Origin: Pardosa pseudoannulata
Lineage: Eukaryota; Arthropoda; Arachnida; Araneae; Lycosidae
DNA: 64,000 bases
NCBI GenBank assembly: GCA_032207245.1
Contig: CM063502.1
Location: forward strand, 114,305,230-114,369,229
Direction of reading: 5' to 3'
The notes beneath the pieces were generated by a model. It was not told the origin of the DNA and ran no database searches. It saw only the letters and a list, made by a program, of their open reading frames with translations. The translations under genes were made by a program, and so were the position numbers. Shown one piece after another: positions 23,402 through 34,334 of the stretch (positions are counted from its first letter, which is position 1; every line of letters starts with the position of its first letter).

Positions 23402-23559
23402 TGTTGCGGCAAATGAAAAACGTACTAGTAATAAATAACTAGGATTTTACTTTTTAGAATGGCATCACGTTGTTGTATTCTTAAATGTTTTTACTTGTTC
23501 TTTACTTTTGATTGTAAGTTAGGAAATAAATACTTGTGTTAAAATACTATCTCTTAACA
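23402..23559 (+). repeat. BEL 5' LTR (158 bp)
   Basis: Starts TGTTGCGGC and ends TTAACA. Compared with the 3' LTR it has about six substitutions and lacks a 4-bp TTAC. Confidence 0.93.
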
Positions 23560-23581
23560 TCTGGTGCCGAAAACCTCGGAA

Positions 23582-25471
23582 ATGGCTCCAACCGGCAAAG
23601 CTGATAGAATGACTCATCTACTTAGACAACAGCAAACCGTACGGAGCAATATTTCTCGCTTTTCAACAGAAATTAATACTTTGAAAGATGATTTTTCAGT
23701 TGAGGACGTGGAATATATATGTAATCGCTTAACAACTGCTTTAGGTGATATGAAACTCATAGATAACGAAATTCATAATTTTATTTCTGACGAAGAATTT
23801 CAAAAGGATAATAAGCAGTGTGAAAACTACGTAGATACTATTGAATCTGCAAATTTCAAAGCATGAAAAATTATTCAAAAAAAATTATCGCCAAATACAA
23901 ATAATGTCACTGCTTCGAATAATGACGCCAAAAACTTGGCGATGGCACTTGGCGATCCTTCTACTACTACAGTGCCTGTTACTCAATCGTATACAGTTAA
24001 ATTACCAACGGTTAAACTACAATCATTTACAGGAGAAATAGAACAATGGCAATGTTTTTGGGAACAGTTTAAATCATCCATAGATGCCAATCCACATCTT
24101 TCTATTATTGATAGGCATGTTTTTCTAAGGGGTTATTTAGATGGTGAAGCTAAATGCCTTGTTGAAGGAATCAGTGTAATAGGAGACACCTATGAAACAA
24201 CAAAAAAATTGTTGGAGGAAAGATACGGAAATAAAGATCGAATAATTCAGTCACACTTAGATTTCTTAGAACATTTAAACATTATTAAAGACCCATCTCC
24301 TACACATCTAAATGATCTTTATATAGAATGTAATAGAAGAATACAAGCTTTAACTGTTCTTGGCAAAAATATTGAAGCATACGGTAGAATTATAGTGCCA
24401 AAAATTATACGTGCTTTCCCCAATGATATTTGTTGCCATTGGATCATCTATGCCAAGCGTGAAAAACTAAACAAAGGTAATATTACTAGATTGATGCAGT
24501 TCTTGGCAGAAGAAGTGGAAGGTACAGTTACAGCACAAAGAGTTAAAGGTATGTCTTTTTCTGATCACACTGTAAAGTGCACAGTAGAAAATTTTAATAT
24601 AAATTCCAAATTAGCAAACAAAAGAAAGAAGATTTCACCATTTTGCTCATTTTGCGATACTACGGGACATTGGCCTCAAAATTGTGAAACTGTTACAGAT
24701 TATGATATTCGTGTTCAGAAGCTTAAAAGTTCAAATCGCTGCTTTCTGTGTACTAATCAGGGTCATAGATTCTCAAACTGCTCTAGAAAAAATACGGCAC
24801 AATGCACTAAATGCAAGAAACATCATGTTTCTATTTGTCCTCCTGCTCGAAACACTCAACTGCTGATAACGAACAGTGCTGTAAATCACATAAATATTCC
24901 TAAAACAATTTTTACACATTTACAAACTGCTTGTGTGTATGTTACTGGCCCCACAGGCATTACTAAATTGACACGCATTTTAGATGGTGGTAGCCAAGCA
25001 AGTTTTGTTCACACAAACCTCATTGAAAAACTTAAGCTTAAAGTTGTCAATACTGCCACACTATCAGTTTAAGCATTTGAATCTTTTACTTTACTAGAAT
25101 AACGTAGATGTGTTCAACTGTCACTTTCAAGTTTGTGGAGCAAAAAAGCAATTTCAATCTCTGGTTTTGAAAACACTAACTCTTATACTACACATCCTAC
25201 TGTTCCATCAGATATAGTTCACTTTGCTCAGAAGAAAATACTGAAAATTGGTGATCTACCGGATGACTATTCTTTGCCCATTGAAATCCTTATTGGTGGT
25301 GATCATTATTGGAGAATTGTTACCGCTGAAGCTCCAATTAAGCTTTCAGAATCTTTTGTTATGATGCTGTCCATGTTTGAATGGGTTCTTAGTGGAACAA
25401 GAACACATACTACAATCACTGAGAATACTTCTGTTAATCAAGTTTTGCACAAGTTTCAGCTGATTGTTTAA
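23582..25471 (+). pseudogene. BEL/Pao Gag and aspartic protease region
   Basis: One reading frame runs from ATG 23582 to 25471, broken only by in-frame stops (TGA at 23864, TAA at 25070, TAA at 25100). In order: an N-terminal helical Gag part; a DUF1759-like capsid region (KLPTVKLQSFTGEIEQWQCF, about 24000-24500); three zinc-knuckle motifs (CSFCDTTGHWPQNC, CFLCTNQGHRFSNC, CTKCKKHHVSIC); and a DUF1758 retropepsin with catalytic ILDGGSQASFV near 24985. After the two stops the protease and linker region continues with PIEILIGGDHYWRIVT. Beyond 25471 the frame shifts. The domain order is that expected for BEL elements. Confidence 0.88.
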
Positions 25472-25486
25472 ATGATCAGGTAAATT

Positions 25487-25843
25487 GCTTCAGGAAATTG
25501 GACTCCATAGGGATACAAGATACACAGAAAAGAAGAATGACTACTCGTGATGAAGAAATTTTATCAGAATTTCACAAAACTTACAACACTGAGGAAATCA
25601 AAGAATTGTGTCTCTGCCTTGGAAGCCATTGATCACACCTTTGTCTACAAACAAAATTATAGCTGAAAACAGATTTAAATCTCTTCAAAAAAGACTTGCA
25701 ACTAGTGCTGTGTTAAAGACAATATGATAAATGCATGCTGAATTACATTGTCCAAAAACATGTTGAAACTTGTTCCATAGATGAATCCAGTGAGAAGTCA
25801 GTATATTACCTTCCTCATCATGCTATAAAAAAGAAAACAATTG
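25487..25843 (+). pseudogene. BEL reverse transcriptase, N-terminal part before the gypsy insertion
   Basis: Frame-broken remnant (FRKLDSIGIQDTQ, then MTTRDEEILSEFHKTY, later VYYLPHHAI), corresponding to the region leading into the BEL reverse transcriptase. It is cut by the gypsy element immediately downstream, and the matching continuation starts at 30494. Confidence 0.8.
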
Positions 25844-25848
25844 GAAAC

Positions 25849-25979
25849 TGCTATGTTTCATTATTTTTAAAATGCTTTATTCAGATCATAGTAAAGTAAG
25901 TATGTTACATGCTGGAAAAACCGGATCGAATACAACAGAGTGGAGTTGAGATGTACAAAAGGAAGAAAAATACACAACA
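25849..25979 (-). repeat. Gypsy 3' LTR
   Basis: 131 bp. Differs from the other LTR by five transitions and no indels. Confidence 0.93.
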
Positions 25980-26099
25980 ATTCTCTGCAGCTTATTAAAA
26001 AGGTTAAATATTTACATATATACATAACTAGTAAGCAAATTGAAATTTAATTTTAAAGTCTAAATGTGTTAAAGAGAAATATTTAAAGATTTAGTTTGA

Positions 26100-26990
26100 T
26101 AACATTTATGTTGATGGGTTGATCTTCTAAGCTGGATTGCATGGCCACTTTCCCTCAAAGATTCTATAGAAACAGCAGGTGATTGAGAATCCGGAATACT
26201 CTGTAATATAGGATCTCCTTGGAGATTTGTGTCGCTCTGGAAAGTAGAATCTTTCGACGGCTGAACAGGATCTTCATTGCACCATTGAAGAGTGAGACCA
26301 CTGTAAGGACTGGAGGATACTGCTGAAGAACTGGATGCTGGAAGTGAGAAGTGAACTCTCCTGGATCTAGAAAAATCTGCAGATGGGGTTACACATTTTT
26401 CAACTTGACATGGTCTAAGTTGATTAAAATGCTGTTTGATAACGTATCCATCGTCTAACTCTACAAGATAATGAAGTCTTCCAAGCTTCTCAACAATAAT
26501 ACCGTATTTTCATTTTGCGGATGATGTATAGTTACGAGATTGAACTCTTTCTCTCAGTTTGTAACTTTTGTTAAAATGTGGCTGAGAGGCATTATTTTTC
26601 AGTCTTGATGTAGGTTTAAGCAAGTCAAATTCGGATCTTAAATTTCTTCACAAGAGCATTTCTGATGGAGTTCGTCCGTTGTTAAGTGGAGCTATTCTGT
26701 ATTGAAAAAGAAGTTCACACAACTTAGTATGAAGCGAGCCCAGATAAAATTTCATGCACTGTAATTTTGTTTTTAATATTTGAACATATCTCTCTGCTTG
26801 TCCGTTAGTTGCTGGATAGCCTGGTGCAATGAGTCGTTGTTGAATACCGTAATTCTTACAATTATCTTGGAATTCTTTGGATTTGAAAATTGATGCTATG
26901 TCAGATACTAGGATTTCTGGTATTCCATGGTGACTGAAAATTTTTTCAAGAAAGAAAATAGTGCTTGAACTGGTAGGAGCCTGTTTCATT
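26100..26990 (-). pseudogene. Gypsy integrase C-terminal half and tail
   Basis: The open stretch 26648-26989 contains HHGIPEILVSDIASIF, where the usual second catalytic Asp followed by Asn-Gly is present as SD but followed by Ile-Ala. It then has GYPATNGQAERYVQ, carrying the catalytic Glu. Downstream on the minus strand, a chromodomain-like or basic tail region continues to about 26100 with a stop. The altered SDIA and the upstream frame breaks make activity unlikely. Confidence 0.85.
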
Positions 26991-27004
26991 GCAAATATTC
27001 CTAG

Positions 27005-27340
27005 TCATTTTGAAAGTGCATCTACAATAATTAAAAAAAAAAGTTTCATGAAAGGAGCAGCATAGTCGATATGCAGTCTTTGCCAATTATTTTCTGGTGG
27101 TTTCCAAACGTGAAGAGGTGCTTTTGCTGGATTAATCTTGATATTAAAACATTCACGACAACTCTTGACTAAATTTTCAATATCGGAATCTATGTTTTTC
27201 CAATAGCAGTAATTTCTCGAAAGATCCTTCATCTTGACAATGCTTATATGTGTTGAATGAAGTTTCTTGAGGATGTCTGATTGAAGCAATTTAGGGATAA
27301 TGACGTGGTTTACTCTAAACAAGATACCTTCTTCGAGTGT
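27005..27340 (-). pseudogene. Gypsy integrase zinc-binding and first catalytic segment
   Basis: Contains an HHCC zinc-binding pattern (LHSTHIS, then SCRECFN) followed by WQRLHIDYAAPF, holding the first catalytic Asp. The frame stops right after IIVDALSK, and the rest follows from 26989. Confidence 0.87.
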
Positions 27341-28017
27341 GATGTTAGGTCAAATACGTCTGATGACAATGTCAAATTTGATATTTTCATTTCTGGGTCA
27401 AGTTCCGTTTCTTTTTAAATTTTCTGTGCTGTTATAGTTCCTGTTGAAATGAAGTTTATAACGAATTGTTGGTATGACTGGGATTCGTCAATACATTGAA
27501 CTTGATTAGCAAGCAAGGGTAGAGGATTTCTAGAGCGATAATCAGCATTTTTATGTTTCTCCGATTTTCTATGTTCAATTGTATAATCAAAACTAGAATG
27601 AAATTGAGCATATCAAAGCATTCTTGATGCAGACGTTACTGGAAGTCTTTTTTCTGGATGGAATAGGGTGCAAATGGCTTCGTTGTCAATAATCAAAGTA
27701 AATTTTCTTCCAAAAATATACTCATAAAATTTTTTGCAAGCCCAGACTACAGCTGTTTCCGATCAAGTTGATTGTAGTGTTTGGCTGTGGCGGTCGTACT
27801 ACGAGATGCAAATGCGATAGGCAGCCCAGTTCCACCTGGCATGATGTATGAAAGAACACTTGAAAGTCCGAAAGGGCTGGCATCAGTAGCTAAAATTAAT
27901 GGAAAATCTGGATTGTAAGGCACAAGAATTTGGTCGCTGGTAATGATTAATTTTGCTTTTAAGAAGACAGTTTCACATTGCGCAGTCCATATGAAAAGAA
28001 TGTTTTTACGTAGAAGA

Positions 28018-29385
28018 TTATTTAGAGGTTAATAAGAGTAGAAGCATCAGGAATAAATTTGTAATAAAAAAGTAAAAGGACAATGAATTTCGAACATCAT
28101 CAACATTTTTAGGTTGAGGAAATTCGGGAATAGCTTTGATCTTATCTGGTGATTTGTGAATTCCAGCAGTGCTTATACAGTGTTCTAAGTATTGAACTTT
28201 TTCTTCAAAAAACTTACATTTATTAAGGTTGATCTGTAGATTGAATTCTTTTAACTTTTTAAGTACCTTAATTAAACGTTGTCGGTATTCTTGTTTATCT
28301 TTACCCTGGATGGTTATGTCATCAAAGTAGGTTATTGTACCATCTAAGTTTTGAACGAACTGGTCAATAAATTTGTGGAATTCATTCGGAGCAATTTTTG
28401 TACCAAAGAAAAGTATTTTAGCTAAATATGTATCTCGATGGGTTGACAATGTTTACAATTTAGAAGTTTCTTCGTAGACTTTCATGTGTAAATATGCCTT
28501 GTAAATATCTAACGTACAGAAAAATTTACCATCGCGCAATTTATGGAAAATGTCCTCAATTCTAGGAATTGGCTGTCTTCCGTTTTGAAGCTGGTTATTA
28601 AGTGTAACTTTGAAATCTGCACAAATCCGCACTGAACCATCGGGTTTTGAAACAACAACAAGGGGTGTGCCCCATTCCGAAAAGTCAGTTTTTTCTATTA
28701 TTCCTTCCGCTTCTAATTTGTCTAGCTCCTGGTCAACTTTCTGTTTTAAAGCATAAGAGACAGTACGAGCTTTAATGAAAATGGGTTTAGCTTCTAGAAT
28801 AAGTTTTAAAGAACATGTGTAATCAGGAATACAACCAATTTTAGGTTCAAAAACATCAGAATATAGATCAATAATTTTAGAGACAGAAATATCATTACAG
28901 GGAACACTTGACTGGACATGTGAAGTAGGGTTTGAAATTGTATTAATCTCAGTAAAATTTATATTCAGATTTCTAATCCAATCACGTCCTAAAATAGTGT
29001 TTTTCTTAATAGAAACAATATACAAATCTTCATAACTAGAATTACCTTGATAAGAAATATTTAACTGTACAACGCCAAGAGGCTTGAAAATCTGACCTGT
29101 GTAGCTACGAAAAGAGACATTCGTTTTCTGAATTGGAATATTAAACTTCAAGTTTTTGAATTCATCAACATTCATTATGCTTACTTTACTTCCGAAATCG
29201 CATTCAAAGTGATGTGCAAGGCCATTCATTTTGACTGTAACGTACATTTTATCATCATTATTGGAGTCATTTAAAAATATATCATAAATCTGATTTATAT
29301 TAATTTCATCCGAATCATCTAATATTTGATGAACATTTTGACTTTTGCTTTTGTTTTTCATTAAACTAGTAATGCAAACATGCAC
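28018..29385 (-). pseudogene. Gypsy protease, reverse transcriptase and RNase H start
   Basis: The open frame 28453-29385 begins in the nucleocapsid-protease junction. It has a retropepsin-like ECDFGSKVSIM, where the usual Thr of DTG is Phe, then ILGRDWI, then the RT fingers (YALKQKVDQELDKLEAEGII, WGTPLVVVSKPDGSVRICAD, TLDIYKAYLHMKV). The frame breaks, and 28018-28449 continues with the RT active site YFDD (usually YLDD or YVDD) and the thumb (KCKFFEEKVQYL). RNase H remnants lie between 27340 and 28018 without a continuous frame. Confidence 0.88.
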
Positions 29386-30361
29386 TAAATGGCCTCATTT
29401 CTGGCAAGATTTGCAGTATACTTTATGCTTTAGAAAAAAAAAATTTGTGGCATGATTATTCTTTTTACAGTGTAAGCATAATCCGTCTAATCCAAGTGCT
29501 TTTAAATTAGCGCCTTTACGTCTTATGGGTGATTTTGATCTACTTCTGGTTTGGTAATTTTTACTTTTGTTTTCAAAATTACTTAAATTGTTATGTATTG
29601 CTGATCTGTTTTAATTTTTGACAATATTGCTTGATATTTTGTTAACTAAAGTTGAAGAATTACTCTTATAGATTTCCTTATTCTCAATTTTTGCAGCTTC
29701 AATAACTAAGGCAATTTCAATAGTTTTTTCAAATGTAACATTACCTTGTTGCAATAATTTTTCACGTATATCGGCATCAGATAAACCTCGAATAAATTGA
29801 GAACGTAATAATAAATTTAACATAGCATTTGAACAGTCATTTGATTTACATTCCGATTTAAATTCTGCATTTTTCGTAAGATCTTTCAATGAAAAAATAA
29901 AAGTAGAGATTGACTCACCTGGATGTTGAAGTTTTGAAAAAAATTTGTGTTGCTCCATTAACACATTTGGTTTTGGAGATAGATGTTGTTTAAGTAGATC
30001 TAAAAGTTCACTATATTTCTTTCTGGGTGGTATATCTGAAGCAGTAAGACTTGATAAAAGTTGACATTGTCGCGAGCCAAGACAATTGATCAAAACCATA
30101 ACTTTTAATTCTTCAGTTTCTGGATCATCTGGCGATAAACCTTTGAGTTTTAAAATAATTTTTCAGTCTCTGTGCAGAACAGTCAAATGATTCGGCTGCA
30201 GCGTCAAAAGGATCAAAACATAAATTTTGCGTTGCAAGGACATCTTTTTTGGTATGTTTCGTTTCTTCTGAAGGTTTCATTGCTTTTACAAAATCTTGCA
30301 GTGCTGTTACTAATTGTGCCAATTCTACCATGTCGATTACGTTTTTTACCTTTGTCGCCAA
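29386..30361 (-). pseudogene. Gypsy Gag
   Basis: Gag starts near 30361-30331 (MVELAQLVTALQDFVKAMKP) just inside the primer binding site. A frame change follows near 30120, then a capsid segment at 29611-30099 (KLQHPGESISTFIFSLKDL, FIRGLSDADIREKLLQQG). Two zinc-knuckle remnants (CLHCKKNNH, and CKSCQK with a stop inside it before GHLVHVC) lie at 29385-29490. Confidence 0.83.
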
Positions 30362-30362
30362 T

Positions 30363-30493
30363 TGCTGTGTTTCGTTACTTTTAAAATGCTTTATTCAGAT
30401 CATAGTAAAGTAAGTATGTTACATGCTGGAAAAACCGGATCGAATGCAACAGAGTGGAGTTGAGGTGTACAAAAGGAAGAAAAATACACAACA
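30363..30493 (-). repeat. Gypsy 5' LTR
   Basis: 131 bp; see the element entry. The two bases after it on the minus strand precede the primer binding site. Confidence 0.93.
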
Positions 30494-30498
30494 GAAAC

Positions 30499-31270
30499 CA
30501 AGTGGAGAATTGTGTTTGACGCTTCCTCGCATGTTCCAGGAATGCCTTCACTGAACGATACTTTGGAAGCTGGCCCGATTCTTCTTCCTGAAACTATTGG
30601 CTGTATACTAAGATTTCGATTGCATGAACTCGCTGTTACATGTGATGGTAAGCAAGCTTTCTTACAGTTGTCACTACATAAAGAAGATAGAGACTTACAC
30701 GATTTCAGTGGTACAAATTAGAATCTGATTCATCTCAAGCTGCTACTTTTACAGATGAAATAATTGTTTACCATTTGGCCTTACTTGCAGTCTGTTTTTA
30801 CTCTGTGCTGCAACACGAGAATTGGCTGCAAAACATCTCACAGAATTTCCTATTGCTGCACCAATGATAGATAAACATCTCTACATGGATGACTTTCTTG
30901 CTAGTATGGAAACTGAATCAAGTATTACAAAGCTGTATCATGAAATCAAATATTTAATGGCAATAATGAAATTGCCTATGGAAAAATGGGCTACAAACTC
31001 TTTAAAACTCAAGGACGTACTACAAACACATGAAGAACCTCACAAAAAAGAAAAACTATCTTAGGTATTAGCTGGAATACAGATTCTGATACTTTGAAGA
31101 ATGCGTTCAAGACATCTCTCTGTGTTTCTGCAGACAAACCACTTACGAAGAGATGGTTACTCCACTGCATTGCAAGTTTCTACGATCCCTTAGGACTTTT
31201 TTCACCATTTACTATCCTTGGGAAAATCTTATTCCAAGATACATGCATTCTTGGAATCAAGTAGAATGAA
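30499..31270 (+). pseudogene. BEL reverse transcriptase, continuation
   Basis: Resumes exactly after the gypsy target copy with KWRIVFDASSHVPGMPSLND, then CDGKQAFLQLSLHKEDRD. After a frame change come the active-site motif YMDD (30882-30893, within HLYMDDFLAS) and thumb sequence. Stops at 30719 and 31062 and frame changes separate the pieces. Confidence 0.88.
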
Positions 31271-31294
31271 TTACTGCCTGCTAATTTATCAACT

Positions 31295-32668
31295 TTGTGG
31301 TATACACCTGTAAAAGAACTGGATGACATTTGTTCTATTCAAATTCTTCGATGTATAAGTATTTCATCACATGTTTCTTTTGCTGTTCATGTATTTTGTA
31401 ATGCATCTGAACGTGCCTATGGTTCAGTTTTATACGTTGTTACCTGTGAAGGTGACCAATTGAATGTGAATTTAGTGTGTAGTCGCGACAAACTAGCTCC
31501 TATAAAGAAAGTTACTTTACCTCGTTTGGAGCTCTTAGCAACCCTGATGGGAGCACGATTACTGCAATATTTCTGTTCCGAAACCAATATCTGTTCATCA
31601 AATGCAATATTATGGAGTGATTCTCAAGTTGTTTTAGGTTGGATACGCAGTGATCCCAACAAGTGGAAGACTTTTGTTTGCAACAGAGTAACAGAAATTG
31701 TTTCCCATACTAATCCTTCACAATGGAGATATTGCCCTGGCAAATACAATCCAGCTGACAAACTTTCTAGAGGTGTTTCACCATCAGCACTAAAAAATCT
31801 GGAAATTTGGTGGAATGGCCCTGAATGGTTAGTCAAATCTAAAGAATATTGGCCTGATTCTAATACTATTTCTAAAGAATACAGTCATAACTTAGAAGCA
31901 AAGAAAGAAAAGGTTCAAACCCTTCACATTGCATCTACTCAGCCAGTCATAAATGCTGGAAACTATAGTTCTTACTTTAAATTGTTGAGGGTAACATCTT
32001 TGATTCTCTGCTTCATTCACAACTGTAGGAAGCAGGGAAAGTTAGTGGGTGAATTGCATACTACAGAACTAAATGAAGCTCGTACTTATTGGATACAGAC
32101 CATTCATAAAGAATCATTTCCTTTAGAATATGCAGCTCTGTTGACAGGAAAGCCCCTTCCTAAGAACTCAAAGATAAACAAATTTAATCCTTTTTTCCAG
32201 AACAATGTGATACATTTAGGTGGTCGATTACAATTTTCTGATATATCTCATGCTGAAAAACATCCCCTTTTATTGGAAGGTTCTCACTATTTTACAAGAC
32301 TACTGATATGCCAAACACATTTGCAAATACATCATCTCGGTGTTCATAATGTGCTTTCTCCGCTTCGTTCAGAATATTGGATATTAAGAGCAAGACAAGC
32401 CATTAAAAAGGTCATAATAATTTGCCTTCCATGTAAAGTACTGAAACAGAAGAGAAGTGAACAGACAGAAGCCCCATTACCAGCTGAGCGGATTCAAAAA
32501 TCATCTCCATTCGAAACTACCGGAATTCGTTTTGCTGGCCCACTCTATGTTAAAAATTATAACTCCATTACAAAAGCTTACATTGTCATCTTTACATGTG
32601 CTACAACTCGAGCTATCCACTTAGAATTAGTTTCTCATTTACGTACTGACGTCTTCTTACTGGCATGA
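31295..32668 (+). pseudogene. BEL RNase H and integrase N-terminal half
   Basis: A 457-codon open stretch. RNase H comes first (VFCNASERAYGSVLY, then LPRLELLATLMGARL, then ILWSDSQVVLGWI), then linker sequence. The integrase zinc-binding HHCC region follows (HHLGVHN to CLPCKVLK) and the start of the integrase core, TGIRFAGPLYVKN. In BEL integrases this motif is normally V-D-FAGP, and the Asp is the first catalytic residue. Here the position is Arg. An in-frame TGA at 32666 ends the stretch. Confidence 0.9.
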
Positions 32669-33417
32669 CAACGATTTGTCTCTAGACGTTCACTTCCTCA
32701 TACTGTGTACACTGATAATGCCAGAACATTCTGTGCCGCGAACAAAGATCTAATATTATTGTGGGATGCTATATCTTTTGCCATGGTACACCAATTCTAT
32801 GCCCACCACAATATTAAATGGAAACTTATTGCCCTACGAGTGGCTTGGTGGGGAGGATGGTGGGAAAGAATGATAGGCTCAATTAAGCAATGCCTTTGGA
32901 AAACTTTAGGTAAGGCTCTTTTGGATGATGCTGGTTTGATCACTGTACTATGCGATATTGAAGCCGCTCTTAACAGTAGACCGATTGTTCATGAATATGG
33001 AATCAAAGATGACACTGAGGAAGCTTTAACACCCTCGCACTTCCTCATTGGAAAGAAATTAACTACTATTCCTTCCAGCCCTACAAATTCTGAAACATCT
33101 TTAAATCATATGTGGAAAAATCGTCAGCATTTGATGGACTCCTTTTAGAAAAGATGGCAAAAGGAATATCTGATGGACTTGCATACATTTCATCAAGTGC
33201 GGAATCCATTTTAAACAAGTAAGATCCGGAAAGGGAATATTGTCTTACTACAAGAAAATGTTCGACCTCACCACACCTGGAAAAAGGACTGCATTGAGGA
33301 GTTAATCCTTGGCCGCGACAAGAAAGTTCGTACTTGTATACTACGCACCAATGGACGCACTATTATAAAACCTGTGCAGCTGGTCATCCCCCTGGAGGTT
33401 GACCAGGGTGGGGAGGA
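32669..33417 (+). pseudogene. BEL integrase core and C-terminal region
   Basis: The same frame continues after the TGA. It has YTDNARTFCAANK with the second catalytic Asp, then VAWWGGWWERMIGSIKQCL with the catalytic Glu, then ALNSRPI and LTPSHFLIG. A TAG at 33146 interrupts where KRWQKEYL begins, the start of the DUF5641-like tail. A further frame change follows, and the tail runs to the purine tract (about 33406-33417). Confidence 0.88.
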
Positions 33418-33579
33418 TGTTGCGGCGAATGAAAAACGTACTAGTAATAAATAACTAGGATTTCACTTTTTAGAATGGCATCACTTACGTTGTTGTATTC
33501 TTAAATGTTTTTACTTGTTCTTTACTTTTGATTTTAAGTTAGGAAATAAATACTTGTGTTAAAATACTGTCTCCCAACA
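33418..33579 (+). repeat. BEL 3' LTR (162 bp)
   Basis: TGTTGCGGCG to CCCAACA. Contains the extra TTAC missing from the 5' LTR. Confidence 0.93.
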
Positions 33580-33670
33580 ATCATCATATTCTGATGGGTC
33601 GTGGCTAGTTAGATTGAAGTTACAAATATAATCAAAATTGTTAAATTTCATGAATGAAATTGATAAATCA
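33580..33670. repeat. 91-bp direct repeat, right of the BEL element
   Basis: Starts at the first base after the LTR and copies 23293-23383 with five substitutions. Confidence 0.9.
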
Positions 33671-34111
33671 AAAACATTAATTACTAATACACCCCATACA
33701 CATATATATTATGTATATAAACCATCTGACAGCTTAGAAATCATCAGATATCTTTCATATTTTACATAAAATCAGCCATACAAACATGCTATCTTGAATT
33801 AAAAACAAAATGTGCTATAATATTAAAATTTGTATAAATAATGAAATTTAAAATTAAAATAGCTACAAAAACATTCATTTGCTATTTAACATGCCTTAGT
33901 TATAATAACTGAGAGATTTTGTAATTACAATTAATTATAGATATCTTGTTACACTTGGATAGAAATAACTCTTAAATAACTGGATTGAATATTTAATTTA
34001 TATTTCTATTTGTGAGAGAAAAAATTTAAACATAAAAATCATTTACAAAGTGAAACACGAAAAATTTTCAGAGTTGAATAAAAATCCAAGGTAAAGGAAT
34101 TATAAACTTAC

Positions 34112-34334
34112 AGAAGGATCTCGACTACCACCAACAAGCACTTGAACAGCACCATTATTTTTTAGATCAATTGACTTTATAGTTGAACTCTCACTATCAG
34201 CAATATATAGAAAATCAGGGGAATATTCTGAGTATGCAATTCCACTTGGTTGTGCAAATCCAGCTTTCATTCTGTATCGGTTAGGCTTATTTTCTTCCTT
34301 ACCAGATCCAGCAAATGGAACACAAATTTCACCA
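34112..34334 (-). CDS. NHLRC2 exon, NHL blade
   Basis: Acceptor TTTTAG|TGG at 34334, donor TCT|GTAAGT after 34112; 223 nt, one completing base plus 74 codons. The translation includes CVPFAGSGKEENKPNRYR, AGFAQPSGIAYS and FLYIADSESSTIKSIDL, then VLVGGSRDP. This matches the FAGSGNEENRN, FAQPSGL, ADSESSTVR and LVGGERDP landmarks of human NHLRC2 (from memory). Confidence 0.94.

Larger units (their letters stand above)
25844..30498 (-). mobile_element. Ty3/gypsy LTR retrotransposon inserted in the BEL element
   Basis: The body (25849-30493, 4645 bp) is flanked by identical 5-bp target copies GAAAC at 25844-25848 and 30494-30498. Its 131-bp LTRs (25849-25979 and 30363-30493) begin TGTTGTG and end CAGCA on the element's own strand. 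The primer binding site follows two bases after the 5' LTR and reads TGGCGACAAAGG. It runs on the minus strand, opposite to its BEL host. The Gag, protease, RT and integrase remnants all carry disruptions. Confidence 0.95.
23402..33579 (+). mobile_element. BEL/Pao LTR retrotransposon, interrupted and decayed
   Basis: About 5.5 kb of BEL/Pao sequence on the plus strand, antisense to NHLRC2, split by a 4.6-kb gypsy insertion. LTRs lie at 23402-23559 and 33418-33579. The primer binding site TGGTGCCGAAAACC starts at 23562, and a purine tract (GGGTGGGGAGGA) ends at the right LTR. Gag, aspartic protease, reverse transcriptase, RNase H, integrase and the BEL-type C-terminal region are all present in order, but with several stops and frameshifts. 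Candidate 5-bp target copies (ATAAT and ATCAT) match only 4 of 5. Confidence 0.92.

Noticed and set aside
24684..24866. Alternative-frame open frame within the BEL zinc-knuckle region
   Set aside because: Shadow of the Gag frame.
31624..31836. Minus-strand open frame under the BEL RNase H
   Set aside because: Antisense shadow of a recognisable RNase H sequence.
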